A DNA stretch of 64,000 bases from Oceanihabitans sediminis (GTDB lineage: Bacteria; Bacteroidota; Bacteroidia; Flavobacteriales; Flavobacteriaceae). Below, in pieces: positions 51,799 through 61,253 of the stretch. Within the stretch, counting starts at the first letter, position 1, and every line of letters starts with the position of its first letter. Under the pieces are notes generated by a model. It made no database searches. It worked only from the letters and a program-made list of their open reading frames with translations, and was not told the DNA's origin. The DNA lies in the NCBI RefSeq assembly GCF_003337215.1, contig NZ_QPIG01000001.1, positions 186,001 to 250,000 on the forward strand, given 5' to 3'. The translations under genes were made by a program, and so were the position numbers.

Positions 51799-53130
51799 TT
51801 ATTTGTTATCTCCGTAAACTTCTTTTACGAAGTCTTCGTAAGTTAATTCTTTCGTTTCGATATTAGCTTTTTCTTTATAGATATCTAATAATCTTTGGCT
51901 AATGATTTGCTCAGAAATTCTTCTAGCTTCGTCTTGATTAGAAAGTACACGTGCAGCAATATCTTCTAATTCTTTATCTGAAGGATTCATTTGACCAAAT
52001 TGAGCCATTTGCATTTTGATCATGTTTTTAGCTTGACCTTTAATATCCTCTAGAGTAACTTGAATATTGTTATCTGTAATTAACTTTCCTTCGATTAACT
52101 GGTAACGTAAGCTTTTTTCAGACTTTTCGTACTCTTCTTTAGCTTGCTCTTCTGTTAATTGTTGCTCACCTGCAGTTTGCATCCATTTTTGTAAGAAAGC
52201 TGCTGGTAAATCAAATTTAGTATTGTCTACTAAATACTCTGTAATATCATTTAAAAGTTTTTGATCACCTTGTTGCACGAATTGCTTTTCAGCATCTTCT
52301 TTGATCTTGTCTTTTAATTCTGAAACAGAAGTTACGCTTCCGTCTGCAAATAACTTGTTAAATAACTCTTGGTCTAAATCTGCTAACTCACGTTTGTTGA
52401 TTTCAGTTACTTCAAAAGTTACTTCGATATCTAAACCGTGTGCTTCATCATGTTGAATTTTTAATGCATGCATTAATTCATGATCGTCGTTATATAAACC
52501 TTTTGTTTTTAATGTAATTACATCTCCAACTTTAGCTCCAACAAATTTCTTTGCGTTTGCAGCTCCTTTAAATTTATCTAAAGTTAAAGTTACTGTATTT
52601 TCAATTTCTTTTTCTTCGTTTTTAAAAGTTCCAGTGATTTCACTGTCTTTTTCAATTGTAGATTGAGAAATTAATTTACCATATTGTTTTTGGATGTTTT
52701 CAACTTGATCGTCGATCATTTTGTCTCCAGCAACAATTTTATAATGTGTAATTGGTTTTTTACTTTTTAATTCTACTTCAAATTCTGGTGCTAAACCTAA
52801 TTCAAATTCAAAAGAAAAATCACCAGCATCCCAATCTATTTCGTCTTGCGTTTTTGGTAATGGTTGTCCTAAAACATCTAACTTTTCTTCCGTTAAATAT
52901 TTATTTAATCCTTCTTGTAAAAGTTTGTTTACTTCATCAACTAAAACGGCTTTACCATATTGTTTCTTAACCATTCCCATTGGTACGTGACCTTTTCTAA
53001 ATCCAGGAATGTTAGCTGTTTTTCTGTAATCGCTTAAGATTTTTTCAATTTTATCGCTATAATCTTCTTTAGCGATGTCTACTTTTACTACAGCATTTAA
53101 TGCATCAATGTTTTCTCTTGTAATATTCAT
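51799..53130 (-). CDS. tig: Trigger factor (ribosome-bound chaperone)
   Basis: A 443-residue trigger factor. The N-terminal ribosome-binding domain contains the signature NIPGFRKGHVPMGMVKK (usual GFRxGxxP). A divergent PPIase-like middle domain (about residues 150-240) and a helical C-terminal chaperone arm follow. It is the first gene of the tig-clpP-clpX block, with a complete promoter and a ~125-nt leader. The PPIase domain lacks the strong FKBP core motifs, as is common in Bacteroidota trigger factors. Confidence 0.95.
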   Translation of the reverse strand: MNITRENIDALNAVVKVDIAKEDYSDKIEKILSDYRKTANIPGFRKGHVPMGMVKKQYGKAVLVDEVNKLLQEGLNKYLTEEKLDVLGQPLPKTQDEIDWDAGDFSFEFELGLAPEFEVELKSKKPITHYKIVAGDKMIDDQVENIQKQYGKLISQSTIEKDSEITGTFKNEEKEIENTVTLTLDKFKGAANAKKFVGAKVGDVITLKTKGLYNDDHELMHALKIQHDEAHGLDIEVTFEVTEINKRELADLDQELFNKLFADGSVTSVSELKDKIKEDAEKQFVQQGDQKLLNDITEYLVDNTKFDLPAAFLQKWMQTAGEQQLTEEQAKEEYEKSEKSLRYQLIEGKLITDNNIQVTLEDIKGQAKNMIKMQMAQFGQMNPSDKELEDIAARVLSNQDEARRISEQIISQRLLDIYKEKANIETKELTYEDFVKEVYGDNK

Positions 53131-53261
53131 TATAAATGATATAAAGTCCTTTATTGGACGTTAACACTAGTTATTTAATTTCCCGATTTTATAGGGAAAG
53201 ACCTCTTAAAACAGAATGCTTAAAGCGTGCTTTAACACATTTTTCCATTCAAAAAGGAGTG

Positions 53262-53291
53262 CAAAAGTACTATTTTTTTAGACTACTACAA
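53262..53291 (-). promoter_or_regulatory. Promoter of tig
   Basis: On the minus strand TTG (53289-53291 complement, within CTTTG), 19 bp, then TACTTTTG (53262-53269): a complete consensus promoter, nearly identical to the one before ppa. The leader contains small hairpins TTAAAGC/GCTTTAA and TTTCCC/GGGAAA. Confidence 0.8.
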
Positions 53292-53319
53292 AGTTTTTAA
53301 CGTATTGTAAACTAGCTAA

Positions 53320-53371
53320 TTTCAAGTAAAGTTATTTATTAAACAAAATAATCAAACAACTTTACTTGAAA
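53320..53371. repeat. 14-bp perfect inverted repeat between the holin-like gene and tig
   Basis: TTTCAAGTAAAGTT (53320-53333) and AACTTTACTTGAAA (53358-53371), 24 bp apart. No T-run follows on either strand in the proper place, so it is a poor terminator. It lies just upstream of the tig promoter. Confidence 0.55.
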
Positions 53372-53403
53372 GCCAATTAAAAACCTATAGCTTTTAGGAT
53401 GAA

Positions 53404-53748
53404 TTAGTTATCCTTAACTAAGAAGGATTGTAATAAGGATTGAAGGATAGACAATAAGACAGAAAACAACATGGCTGTCCAAAAAGAACTCACCGAAAAA
53501 CCGTCTACAAATTTATCTGCTAGAAGTACCAATCCGGCATTTATAACAAACATAAATAGTCCTAAGGTAATGATGGTAATTGGCAAGGTTAAAATCACCA
53601 ATATTGGTTTTACAATAAGATTTAAAATAGAAAGTACTAAGGCTACAATAATTGCAGTTACGTAACTATCTACACCTACGCCATTTAAAATATTTGCTAG
53701 CACAAAAACGGCAATAGCATTTAGCAAAAGTCTTATTATTAAATACAT
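53404..53748 (-). CDS. Phage holin family 4 (superfamily IV) membrane protein
   Basis: A 114-residue protein with four hydrophobic helices, matching the family often labelled phage holin family 4-2 or DUF of the four-TM type (LNAIAVFVLANILNGVGVDSY, LNLIVKPILVILTLPITIITLGLF). Despite the label it is a chromosomal, widely conserved small membrane protein in Bacteroidota and cyanobacteria with no proven holin role. It follows the alpha/beta hydrolase gene by 24 bp on the same strand. Confidence 0.9.
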   Translation of the reverse strand: MYLIIRLLLNAIAVFVLANILNGVGVDSYVTAIIVALVLSILNLIVKPILVILTLPITIITLGLFMFVINAGLVLLADKFVDGFSVSSFWTAMLFSVLLSILQSLLQSFLVKDN

Positions 53749-53772
53749 ATTTTATTTTTTTAAATTGATTAT

Positions 53773-54552
53773 CTAGAAAGATACGAAATCTATTACAGAT
53801 TGGTAAAAATCTTCTGGATTTTCGGCATGCAACCAATGTCCCGAATTGGAAATAGTAATAATTTTTGCTTCCGGAAAGTGTCTGCTAATAATAGCTTGAT
53901 CTTGTTCACCAATATATTCGCTTTTATCACCACGAAGAAACAAAGTGTCTTTATCAAATTTAGCATGTATAGGAAGTGCCTCACCTACTTCGCCAATGTT
54001 TTCGATTAAAGCCTGTAAGTTTAAACGTAAGTCCAACCTTCCTTTTTCAACCCAGTATAAATTCTTCAATAAAAATTGACGAACCCCTAAATGAGTAATA
54101 TATTGAGAAAGCATTTTATCTGCTTGTCCTCTAGATTTTATTTTATCGAAATCTAAACTATTCAGACCTTCTAAAATCACATCGTGATGAATTGGATATA
54201 ATCTAGGAGAAATATCTGCAACTATTAGATTAGAAACCAATTCAGGATATTCTGAAGCAAATAGCATTGCTGTTTTCCCTCCCATGGAGTGACCTAACAA
54301 AACAATATCTTCTAGTTGATGCTCTTCACAATATCTTTTTAAATCTGAAACTAAAACTTCATAATTAAATGTAGCATCGTGAAAACTTCTACCATGATTA
54401 CGTTGATCTACTAAATGCACTTGAAAACCTGCTTCGCTAAATTGCGTTCCTAGCGTTTTCCAGTTGTCTCCCATTCCTAAGAAACCATGAAGGATTACAA
54501 ATGGTTTTCCTTCTCCTATTACTTTTGCGTATAATATTTCTTTTTCTTCCAC
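53773..54552 (-). CDS. Alpha/beta hydrolase (YbfF-like esterase)
   Basis: A 259-residue alpha/beta hydrolase. The oxyanion strand LHGFLGMGDNW, nucleophile elbow LLGHSMGGKTA (Ser), and C-terminal His in SNSGHWLHAENPE with Asp earlier make a full triad. The pattern DQRNHGRS resembles YbfF/ABHD11-type esterases. The natural substrate is unknown. It starts 25 bp after the pdxJ stop, so pdxJ, this gene and the holin-like gene probably form one unit. Confidence 0.92.
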   Translation of the reverse strand: MEEKEILYAKVIGEGKPFVILHGFLGMGDNWKTLGTQFSEAGFQVHLVDQRNHGRSFHDATFNYEVLVSDLKRYCEEHQLEDIVLLGHSMGGKTAMLFASEYPELVSNLIVADISPRLYPIHHDVILEGLNSLDFDKIKSRGQADKMLSQYITHLGVRQFLLKNLYWVEKGRLDLRLNLQALIENIGEVGEALPIHAKFDKDTLFLRGDKSEYIGEQDQAIISRHFPEAKIITISNSGHWLHAENPEDFYQSVIDFVSF

Positions 54553-54577
54553 CTATGCTTGATTTTAATTAATAAAA

Positions 54578-55291
54578 TTACTTCAATCTTTGTAAATACA
54601 TTTGAATAACATTTTCTACTCCAAGATAAAGACTTTCTGAAACTAGTGCATGACCAATAGAAACTTCTAATAAACCCGGAATATTTTCTTTGAAATAATG
54701 AATATTATCTAAAGATAAATCGTGACCAGCATTTACACCTAAGCCTAATTTGTTACTTAATTCCGCACATGCAACATACGGTTGAATGGCTTCTTTGTTT
54801 CCTAAGCCATATTGATGCGCAAATGCTTCGGTATATAATTCAATTCTATCTGTTCCTGTTTCTTTAGCGCCTTCCATTTGCTTTAAATCTGGATCTACAA
54901 AAATAGAAGTTCTAATTCCGTTTCGTTTAAATTCTTGAATAACCTCTACCAAGAAATCTTTATTCTTAATAGTATCCCAACCTGCATTACTTGTTAGTGC
55001 GTCTACACTATCTGGCACCAAAGTTACTTGTGTTGGTTTTATTTCTAGAACCATATCTACAAACTTCGGAATAGGATTTCCTTCAATATTATATTCTGTA
55101 TAAACTTCCGGTTTTAAATCGTAAGCATCTTGATAACGTATATGTCTTTCGTCTGGTCTAGGATGAATAGTTACTCCTTCTGCTCCAAAACGCTGCACAT
55201 CTTTTGCAAACTGTACTACATTAGGCAAATCTCCACCTCGAGAGTTTCTTAAAGTAGCTATCTTATTAATATTTACGCTTAATTTCGTCAT
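54578..55291 (-). CDS. pdxJ: Pyridoxine 5'-phosphate synthase
   Basis: A 237-residue TIM-barrel enzyme forming pyridoxine phosphate from deoxyxylulose phosphate and 3-amino-2-oxopropyl phosphate. The N-terminal LSVNINKIATLRNSRGG, the HPRPDERHIRYQD motif, and GHDLSLDNI are typical. It is the probable first gene of a three-gene minus-strand unit and is divergent from the CBS-domain gene. PLP made here serves enzymes such as the aminotransferases in this window. Confidence 0.97.
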   Translation of the reverse strand: MTKLSVNINKIATLRNSRGGDLPNVVQFAKDVQRFGAEGVTIHPRPDERHIRYQDAYDLKPEVYTEYNIEGNPIPKFVDMVLEIKPTQVTLVPDSVDALTSNAGWDTIKNKDFLVEVIQEFKRNGIRTSIFVDPDLKQMEGAKETGTDRIELYTEAFAHQYGLGNKEAIQPYVACAELSNKLGLGVNAGHDLSLDNIHYFKENIPGLLEVSIGHALVSESLYLGVENVIQMYLQRLK

Positions 55292-55314
55292 TGTAAGAAA
55301 TTTTATTAGTTCTG

Positions 55315-55322
55315 CAAAAATA
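55315..55322 (-). promoter_or_regulatory. -7 promoter element for pdxJ
   Basis: The minus strand reads TATTTTTG, exact TAnnTTTG, 23 bp before the pdxJ ATG. No clear TTG at -33. Confidence 0.5.
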
Positions 55323-55384
55323 CAAAGTAGAACAGCCTTATTGTACTATTTTTTTGATTAATTTGCAAAAACAAATTAGAAGAA

Positions 55385-56044
55385 ATGAATCTTTCAGATT
55401 ACATAATTAACGACATAAAACCCCTCTCAATTAACGAGGATGTTACCGACTTAAAGTTGCTGTTTAACCAGCTGACCAACTCGCATATACCCATTAAAAA
55501 CGAAGAGAATGTGTACTTAGGTTGTATTTCTGAAACAGATGCTCATTGTTTTGAAACGAACAAGTCTATTAAAGATATTTTATATGCTGCGGAAGGCTTT
55601 TTTGTAAGACAAGAAACCAATTGGTTAGATATATTAGAAGCTTTTGCACAGAATTCCACCAATATCATGCCTGTTTTAGATGCAAAAAACACCTATTTAG
55701 GCTATTACGAATTAAATGATATTATTCGATTATTTAACGAAACACCTTTTTTTGCTGAAGCGGGTGGCATCTTAATTGTTGAAAAAAGTTTGAACGATTA
55801 TTCGTTTAGCGAGGTTAGTCAAATTGTAGAATCTAATAATGGGAAACTTCTAGGTGTTTTTATTTCAAAAATTGAAAACGATATAGCGCAACTAACCTTG
55901 AAAGTTGGAAACACTGGACTTAACGATATCATGCAGACATTTAGACGTTATGGGTACAATGTTGTTTCAGGACACGAAGAAGACTCTTATATGGAAAGCT
56001 TAAAAGAGCGATCTGATTATTTAAATAAATATTTAAACATATAA
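55385..56044 (+). CDS. CBS-domain protein upstream of nadK
   Basis: A 219-residue protein with two CBS repeats (about residues 8-60 and 72-125: NQLTNSHIPIKNEENVYLG and AQNSTNIMPVLDAKNTYLG) that would bind an adenosyl ligand. An ACT-like C-terminal part follows (YSFSEVSQIVESNNGKLLGVFISK). The layout is like AcuB-type proteins. It ends 1 bp before the nadK start, so the two are cotranscribed, and the pairing suggests sensing of an adenine nucleotide to adjust NAD(P) metabolism; this is inference. Confidence 0.9.
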   Translation: MNLSDYIINDIKPLSINEDVTDLKLLFNQLTNSHIPIKNEENVYLGCISETDAHCFETNKSIKDILYAAEGFFVRQETNWLDILEAFAQNSTNIMPVLDAKNTYLGYYELNDIIRLFNETPFFAEAGGILIVEKSLNDYSFSEVSQIVESNNGKLLGVFISKIENDIAQLTLKVGNTGLNDIMQTFRRYGYNVVSGHEEDSYMESLKERSDYLNKYLNI

Positions 56045-56045
56045 T

Positions 56046-56921
56046 ATGAAGATTGCTATTTACAGCCAATATTATACTAAGAAAACCTCGGAAGCTTTCG
56101 CTATTTTATTAGATGTTCTTTTAAGAGAGAAGATTTCGGTTTGTATTGAAAAAGAATTTCTAAAACAGTTAGACGAAAAAGTTAGAAACAACACAGAAAT
56201 TCAATCTTTTACAGAATTAGACAAGAGTTTTAACTTACTAATTAGTATTGGTGGAGACGGTACCATCTTACGAACCATAACGTATGTTAAAGATTTAAAC
56301 ATCCCTATTGTTGGAATTAACACAGGTCGTTTAGGTTTTTTAGCAACCATTCAAACAGATGAAATTGAAGAAGCTTTTATCAGCATTTTAAATAAACAAT
56401 ATAAAATCTCTGAACGTAGTTTACTTAGTGTAGAAACCAGTCCGGAAAACAAAGATATTTTAGAAGCTAATTATGCGTTAAACGAAATTGCTGTAAGCAG
56501 AAAAAACACGACTTCGATGATTACCGTGGATACCTTATTAGACAACGAATATTTAACTTCTTATTGGAGTGACGGATTAATTGTTTCAACACCTACAGGT
56601 TCTACAGGGTACTCTTTAAGTTGTGGCGGACCAGTAATTACACCATCAACAAACAGTTTTGTATTAACACCTATTGCACCTCACAACCTAAGTGCAAGAC
56701 CTTTGGTTATACCAGATTCTACAGAAATTGAATTAAAAGTAAACGGTAGAGAAAATCAGCATTTAGTATCACTTGACTCTAGAATTGCAACCTTAGACAA
56801 CAATACGGTGATCAAAATTAAAAAGGCTCCGTTTACTATAAAAATGCTAGAATTACTAGACGAAAGCTTTTTAGATACGCTGAGAAAAAAATTACTTTGG
56901 GGAGAAGACAAACGCAATTAA
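56046..56921 (+). CDS. nadK: NAD kinase
   Basis: A 291-residue ATP-NAD kinase that makes NADP. The GGDGT motif (ISIGGDGTILRT), the NTGRLGFLA strand, NEIAVSR, and the STPTGSTGYSLSCGGPVI substrate loop are present. It directly follows the CBS-domain gene. The NADPH pool it supports serves, for example, the DHFR fusion. Confidence 0.97.
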   Translation: MKIAIYSQYYTKKTSEAFAILLDVLLREKISVCIEKEFLKQLDEKVRNNTEIQSFTELDKSFNLLISIGGDGTILRTITYVKDLNIPIVGINTGRLGFLATIQTDEIEEAFISILNKQYKISERSLLSVETSPENKDILEANYALNEIAVSRKNTTSMITVDTLLDNEYLTSYWSDGLIVSTPTGSTGYSLSCGGPVITPSTNSFVLTPIAPHNLSARPLVIPDSTEIELKVNGRENQHLVSLDSRIATLDNNTVIKIKKAPFTIKMLELLDESFLDTLRKKLLWGEDKRN

Positions 56922-56972
56922 AACAATAAATTAGCAGATAATTAGTTTAATCACATATCAATTTGTTTCAAA

Positions 56973-57004
56973 TTGTTAAAGGCTAATCTTATTTATTATA
57001 TTTG
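56973..57004 (+). promoter_or_regulatory. Promoter of the PorG-like/uppS/bamA unit
   Basis: TTG at 56973-56975, 21 bp, then TATATTTG at 56997-57004, exact -7 box. The ATG lies 17 bp downstream. Confidence 0.7.
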
Positions 57005-57021
57005 CAAACTTTTAATTATTT

Positions 57022-57714
57022 ATGAGGTATTTTTTTATTATAGTATTGAGTCTTATCACCATACAGCTCTCGCATGCACAAACCTATGAGGTTGGTGTTT
57101 TTGCAGGAGGAAGTAATTTTATTGGTGATGTAGGTTCAACAAAACATATATCTCCTAATAAACCTGCAATAGGCGGGATTTTTAAATGGAATAGAAGTGC
57201 TAGACACTCTTTCCGTTTTTCTCTTATATACACAGAATTAGAAGGAATAGACAGTAATTCTGACGACCCAAGAAGAAAAGAAAGAGACTATAAATTCAAT
57301 AATCATATAATAGAAGCCTCTTTAGGATTAGAATTTACCTTTTTCGATTTCAACTTACACAATCGTAAAACAAACGCTACACCTTACTTATATACTGGAA
57401 TTACCGTTGCAAAACACGATAATTTCCATTTTGGACAAAATGGCCAATTTGTAAACGACAATACTTCTAGTTTAGCTTACGGAATTCCTATGGTTTTAGG
57501 CTACAAACACCAAATAGCTAGCAGCCTTATTCTTGCAGGAGAAATAGGAGCTAGATATACTTTTACAGATGAAATTGATGGAAGTGTTCCTGATGCTGAA
57601 GAACTTTTTGACAGGTTTGCTTTTGGTAACACAAACAATAACGACTGGTATGTATTTACTGGAATTACATTAACTTATACTTTTGGTAAAACACCATGTT
57701 ACTGCATTTTTTAA
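57022..57714 (+). CDS. DUF6089 outer membrane protein, PorG-like
   Basis: A 230-residue outer membrane barrel with signal peptide MRYFFIIVLSLITIQLSHAQ. YEVGVFAGGSNFIGDVG opens a series of about eight amphipathic strands, ending in ITLTYTFGKTPCYCIF. It matches DUF6089, to which PorG belongs; PorG is required for type IX secretion in Porphyromonas gingivalis and there, as I recall, also lies before uppS and an Omp85 gene. The stop is immediately followed by the uppS ATG. Whether this copy acts in type IX secretion or gliding is not shown. Confidence 0.85.
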   Translation: MRYFFIIVLSLITIQLSHAQTYEVGVFAGGSNFIGDVGSTKHISPNKPAIGGIFKWNRSARHSFRFSLIYTELEGIDSNSDDPRRKERDYKFNNHIIEASLGLEFTFFDFNLHNRKTNATPYLYTGITVAKHDNFHFGQNGQFVNDNTSSLAYGIPMVLGYKHQIASSLILAGEIGARYTFTDEIDGSVPDAEELFDRFAFGNTNNNDWYVFTGITLTYTFGKTPCYCIF

Positions 57715-58455
57715 ATGGATTTAAAAGAACAAATAGACACTAACAGACTTCCTAAACACCTAGCCATCATCATGGATGGAAACGGTAGATGGGCAAAACA
57801 AAAAGGAATGATTCGCGCTTTTGGTCATGAAAATGGCACAAAATCGGTTCGCGAAATAGTAGAAGCTTCAGCCGAATTAGGTATTGAAAATCTTACTCTT
57901 TACGCCTTTTCTACAGAAAACTGGAACAGACCAAAACTAGAAGTTAAAACTCTTATGAGACTTTTAGTTTCTTCCTTAAAAAAGGAAATTGAAACCCTTC
58001 AAAAAAACAACATAAGACTTTCTGCAATAGGAAACCTAGAGGCACTTCCTAAAAAAGTGCATAAAGAATTACTGGAAGTTATTGACAAAACAAAAACTAA
58101 CAATAGATTAACGCTTTCTTTAGCTTTAAGCTACGGATCAAGGGAAGAATTAATAAATACAGTAAAAAAAGTAGCAATTAAAGTTAAAAATAATATAATT
58201 TCGCCAGATAATATTGATGAATCATTTATAAATGAGCATCTTTACACGCACAATTTACCAGACGTAGATTTGCTTATTAGAACTAGTGGCGAACAACGTA
58301 TTAGCAACTTTTTGCTGTGGCAAATAGCCTATGCAGAACTTTATTTTACGGAAACCTTATGGCCAGATTTTAAAAAGCAAAATCTGTACGAGGCAATTAT
58401 AGAATATCAAAAAAGAGAAAGAAGATTTGGGAAAACAAGTGAACAACTTAGCTAA
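57715..58455 (+). CDS. uppS: Isoprenyl (undecaprenyl) diphosphate synthase
   Basis: A 246-residue cis-prenyltransferase making the C55 lipid carrier for peptidoglycan and polysaccharide synthesis. The pyrophosphate motif IMDGNGRWAKQKG, YAFSTENWNRP and the C-terminal LLIRTSGEQRISNFLLWQIAYAE with WPDF are intact. It starts right at the stop of the PorG-like gene and ends 4 bp before the bamA start. Confidence 0.97.
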   Translation: MDLKEQIDTNRLPKHLAIIMDGNGRWAKQKGMIRAFGHENGTKSVREIVEASAELGIENLTLYAFSTENWNRPKLEVKTLMRLLVSSLKKEIETLQKNNIRLSAIGNLEALPKKVHKELLEVIDKTKTNNRLTLSLALSYGSREELINTVKKVAIKVKNNIISPDNIDESFINEHLYTHNLPDVDLLIRTSGEQRISNFLLWQIAYAELYFTETLWPDFKKQNLYEAIIEYQKRERRFGKTSEQLS

Positions 58456-58459
58456 GTTT

Positions 58460-61066
58460 ATGCCTTTGAAAGCATTTACTACACGTTTTATAGCATTATT
58501 ATTTACAGTATTTAGTTTAAGCACTTTTGCTCAAGAAACTACATTTGAAAAAGGAAAAAAGTACACCTTAGCAGAAATAACTGTTAACGGAAACACTAAT
58601 TTTAGCGAACAAACAATCATTACTTATTCTGGACTTAAGAAGGGTAGTGAAATACAAATTCCTGGTGAGGAAATTAGTAACGCTATTAAAAAACTTTGGA
58701 ACTCTAATCTTTTTAATGACATTGACATCTACCTTTTAAAAGTAGAAGACAATAATGCTTACCTAGAAATTAGATTAGCCGATTTACCAGAACTTAACGA
58801 AGTAAAAATTACAGGTGTTAAGAAAGGTAAAAGAGAGTCTATCATTAAAGAAAACAAACTTACTAAAGGAGTTAAAGTGACTGAAAACTTAGTTACTACA
58901 ACAAAAAACTACTTAGTAAACAAGTACAAAAAAGATGGTTTCTATAATGCTAAAGTCAATATCAATAACGTAGAGGTTATAGACTCTTTACAAAAATCTA
59001 GAGTTAATATGGTATTAGCTATAGACAAAGGAAAAAAAGTAAAAGTGCAAGACATTGTATTTACAGGAGATTCTGTTTTAACAGAGAAAAAGCTTCGTAA
59101 AGCAATGAAAAACACAAAAAAGAAAAGCTTTTTTAACTTACTAAAACGTTCTAAATATATTAAAGACGATTTTAAAGAAGACCTAACTAGCGTTGTAGAC
59201 AAATACAAAGAAAACGGTTATAGAGATGCTAGAATCATTTCAGATAGCTTAGTAAACAACAAAGACAATACAGTAACATTGTATGTTGATCTAGAAGAAG
59301 GAGAACAATATACTTTTGGTGATATTTCTTTTATTGGAAATACTGTATATACAGACGATCAATTAGGTAGAATTCTTCGAATTAAAAAAGGAGAAACTTA
59401 TAACGGAGTTCTTTTACAAGAAAGAATTGCTGACAACACAAAACCAGACGCTAACGACCTAACAAACCTATATCAAAATAACGGATACCTTTTCTCTACT
59501 ATCAACCCTGTTGAAGTAAATGCAGAAGGAAATGTTATTGATATGGAAATTAGAATTTCTGAAGGAAAACCTACATACTTCAATAGCGTTACCGTTCGTG
59601 GAAATGACGTTACTAACGATAAAGTAATTTACAGAGAGTTACGTACGCGTCCAGGTCAACTATATAGTAAAGCAAATGTTGTTCGTACTATTAGAGAGCT
59701 TAGTCAATTAGGTTTCTTTGATGCTGAACAAATTTCAACAGACTTTAAAAACCCTAATCCAAACGAAGGAACTATAGATTTACAATACGGTGTTGTTGAA
59801 ACAGGATCTAGCCAAATCGAACTACAAGGTGGTTACGGTGGAGGTGGTTTCATAGGTACCTTAGGTTTATCTTTCAATAACTTCTCTATTAAAAACATTT
59901 TAAACAAAGAAGCTTATAAACCTGTACCAAGAGGTGACGGACAAAAACTAGCGCTTCGTTTACAAGCAAGCAGATTTTACCAAACCTATAGTTTCTCATT
60001 TACAGAACCATGGCTAGGTGGTAAAAAACCAGTACAGTTCTCTACTTCTATTTCGCATTCAAAGCAGTTCTTATACAACCCAAGAACAGGAAATGCAGAT
60101 AAAGACAAACGTTTTAATATTACAGGTATTTCTGTAGGTTTAGCAAAACGTCTTTCGGTACCAGATGATTACTTTACATTATCACAAGCGGTAAGTTACC
60201 AACATTATGATTTATTAAACTATAATACTGGTTTATTTACCTTCGGAAATGGATACTCAAACAACTTAGCATATACTATTGGTTTAAGTAGAAACAATAC
60301 ATATAACGATCCTGTTTTCCCTACAGGAGGATCTAACTTTAGTATTACAGCAAAGCTTTCTGTACCATATTCTTTATTTAATAATGTAGATTATTCAGCT
60401 TTAGCAGCAGAAAGAGATGAAAAAGTAGATGTAAGAGATAACCCAAACAATAATGATTTCGTAAGAAACAATGCAGCAGCAAGAGTTTCAGAAATTGATC
60501 AAGAACGTTTTAAATGGTTAGAATTCTATAAAATTAAATTTAAAGCAGATTGGTATACACGTATCGTTGATAAATTAGTTCTACGTCCAAGTATTGAATT
60601 TGGTTTCTTAGGAGCTTATAACAATGATAGAGGAGTTATTCCTTTCGAACGTTTCTTCCTTGGAGGAGATGGTTTAGGAAGTTATAGTTTAGATGGTAGA
60701 GAATCTATTGCTTTACGTGGATATGAAAACCAATCATTACAACCAATAGATGAAAATGGTAATGTTACAAATGATGGTGGATCTATCTACAACAAATACT
60801 CCTTAGAGTTACGTTACCCTATTACACTAAAACCTACTGCAAAAATTTATGTATTAGGATTCTTAGAAGGAGGTATATCACATAACAGCTTTAGAGACTA
60901 CAGTCCGTTTAATATTAAAAGGTCTGCTGGTTTAGGTTTACGTTTATTTATGCCTGCTTTCGGATTACTTGGTATCGACTTTGGTCACGGTTTCGACACA
61001 GTTCCAGGTCAAGGAAATCAAGTAAGTGGATGGCAAACACACTTTATAATCGGACAACAATTTTAA
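58460..61066 (+). CDS. bamA: Outer membrane protein assembly factor BamA
   Basis: An 868-residue Omp85 protein with signal peptide MPLKAFTTRFIALLFTVFSLSTFAQ, five POTRA domains (about residues 35-430, first one YTLAEITVNGNTNFSEQTI) and a 16-strand barrel ending in QTHFIIGQQF with terminal Phe. The barrel loop segment FFLGGDGLGSYSLDGRESIALRGYENQ contains the VRGY-like lid motif in the form LRGY. It inserts barrel proteins into the outer membrane. An upstream TTG (58427) within uppS is in frame, but the ATG gives a clean signal peptide. Confidence 0.96.
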   Translation: MPLKAFTTRFIALLFTVFSLSTFAQETTFEKGKKYTLAEITVNGNTNFSEQTIITYSGLKKGSEIQIPGEEISNAIKKLWNSNLFNDIDIYLLKVEDNNAYLEIRLADLPELNEVKITGVKKGKRESIIKENKLTKGVKVTENLVTTTKNYLVNKYKKDGFYNAKVNINNVEVIDSLQKSRVNMVLAIDKGKKVKVQDIVFTGDSVLTEKKLRKAMKNTKKKSFFNLLKRSKYIKDDFKEDLTSVVDKYKENGYRDARIISDSLVNNKDNTVTLYVDLEEGEQYTFGDISFIGNTVYTDDQLGRILRIKKGETYNGVLLQERIADNTKPDANDLTNLYQNNGYLFSTINPVEVNAEGNVIDMEIRISEGKPTYFNSVTVRGNDVTNDKVIYRELRTRPGQLYSKANVVRTIRELSQLGFFDAEQISTDFKNPNPNEGTIDLQYGVVETGSSQIELQGGYGGGGFIGTLGLSFNNFSIKNILNKEAYKPVPRGDGQKLALRLQASRFYQTYSFSFTEPWLGGKKPVQFSTSISHSKQFLYNPRTGNADKDKRFNITGISVGLAKRLSVPDDYFTLSQAVSYQHYDLLNYNTGLFTFGNGYSNNLAYTIGLSRNNTYNDPVFPTGGSNFSITAKLSVPYSLFNNVDYSALAAERDEKVDVRDNPNNNDFVRNNAAARVSEIDQERFKWLEFYKIKFKADWYTRIVDKLVLRPSIEFGFLGAYNNDRGVIPFERFFLGGDGLGSYSLDGRESIALRGYENQSLQPIDENGNVTNDGGSIYNKYSLELRYPITLKPTAKIYVLGFLEGGISHNSFRDYSPFNIKRSAGLGLRLFMPAFGLLGIDFGHGFDTVPGQGNQVSGWQTHFIIGQQF

Positions 61067-61151
61067 TTGAAATTAAAACTTGGCACGGTATTTTCTATTA
61101 ACAAATTGATTATTTAGAAAAGGAATTGAAATTTTTAAAATTAAATTTCGT

Positions 61152-61159
61152 TAATTTTG
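61152..61159 (+). promoter_or_regulatory. -7 promoter element ahead of ompH genes
   Basis: TAATTTTG, exact TAnnTTTG, with a TTG at 61126-61128 (23 bp spacing, a little long). A leader of about 90 nt would precede the first ompH. Confidence 0.45.
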
Positions 61160-61253
61160 AAAAGCTTAATTCTAAAAGTGACAGAATAGCAACAAATAAT
61201 CATCTGTCCTTTTATAAAATTTATAAGCCAATAAATTATAAAATATAAAACAG

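Noticed and set aside
53404-53748. Holin-like gene taken as evidence of a prophage
   Set aside because: The family is a common chromosomal membrane protein; no phage structural or lysis genes lie nearby.
58427-58459. BamA start at an in-frame TTG inside uppS
   Set aside because: ATG at 58460 gives a clean signal peptide and sits 4 bp after the uppS stop.
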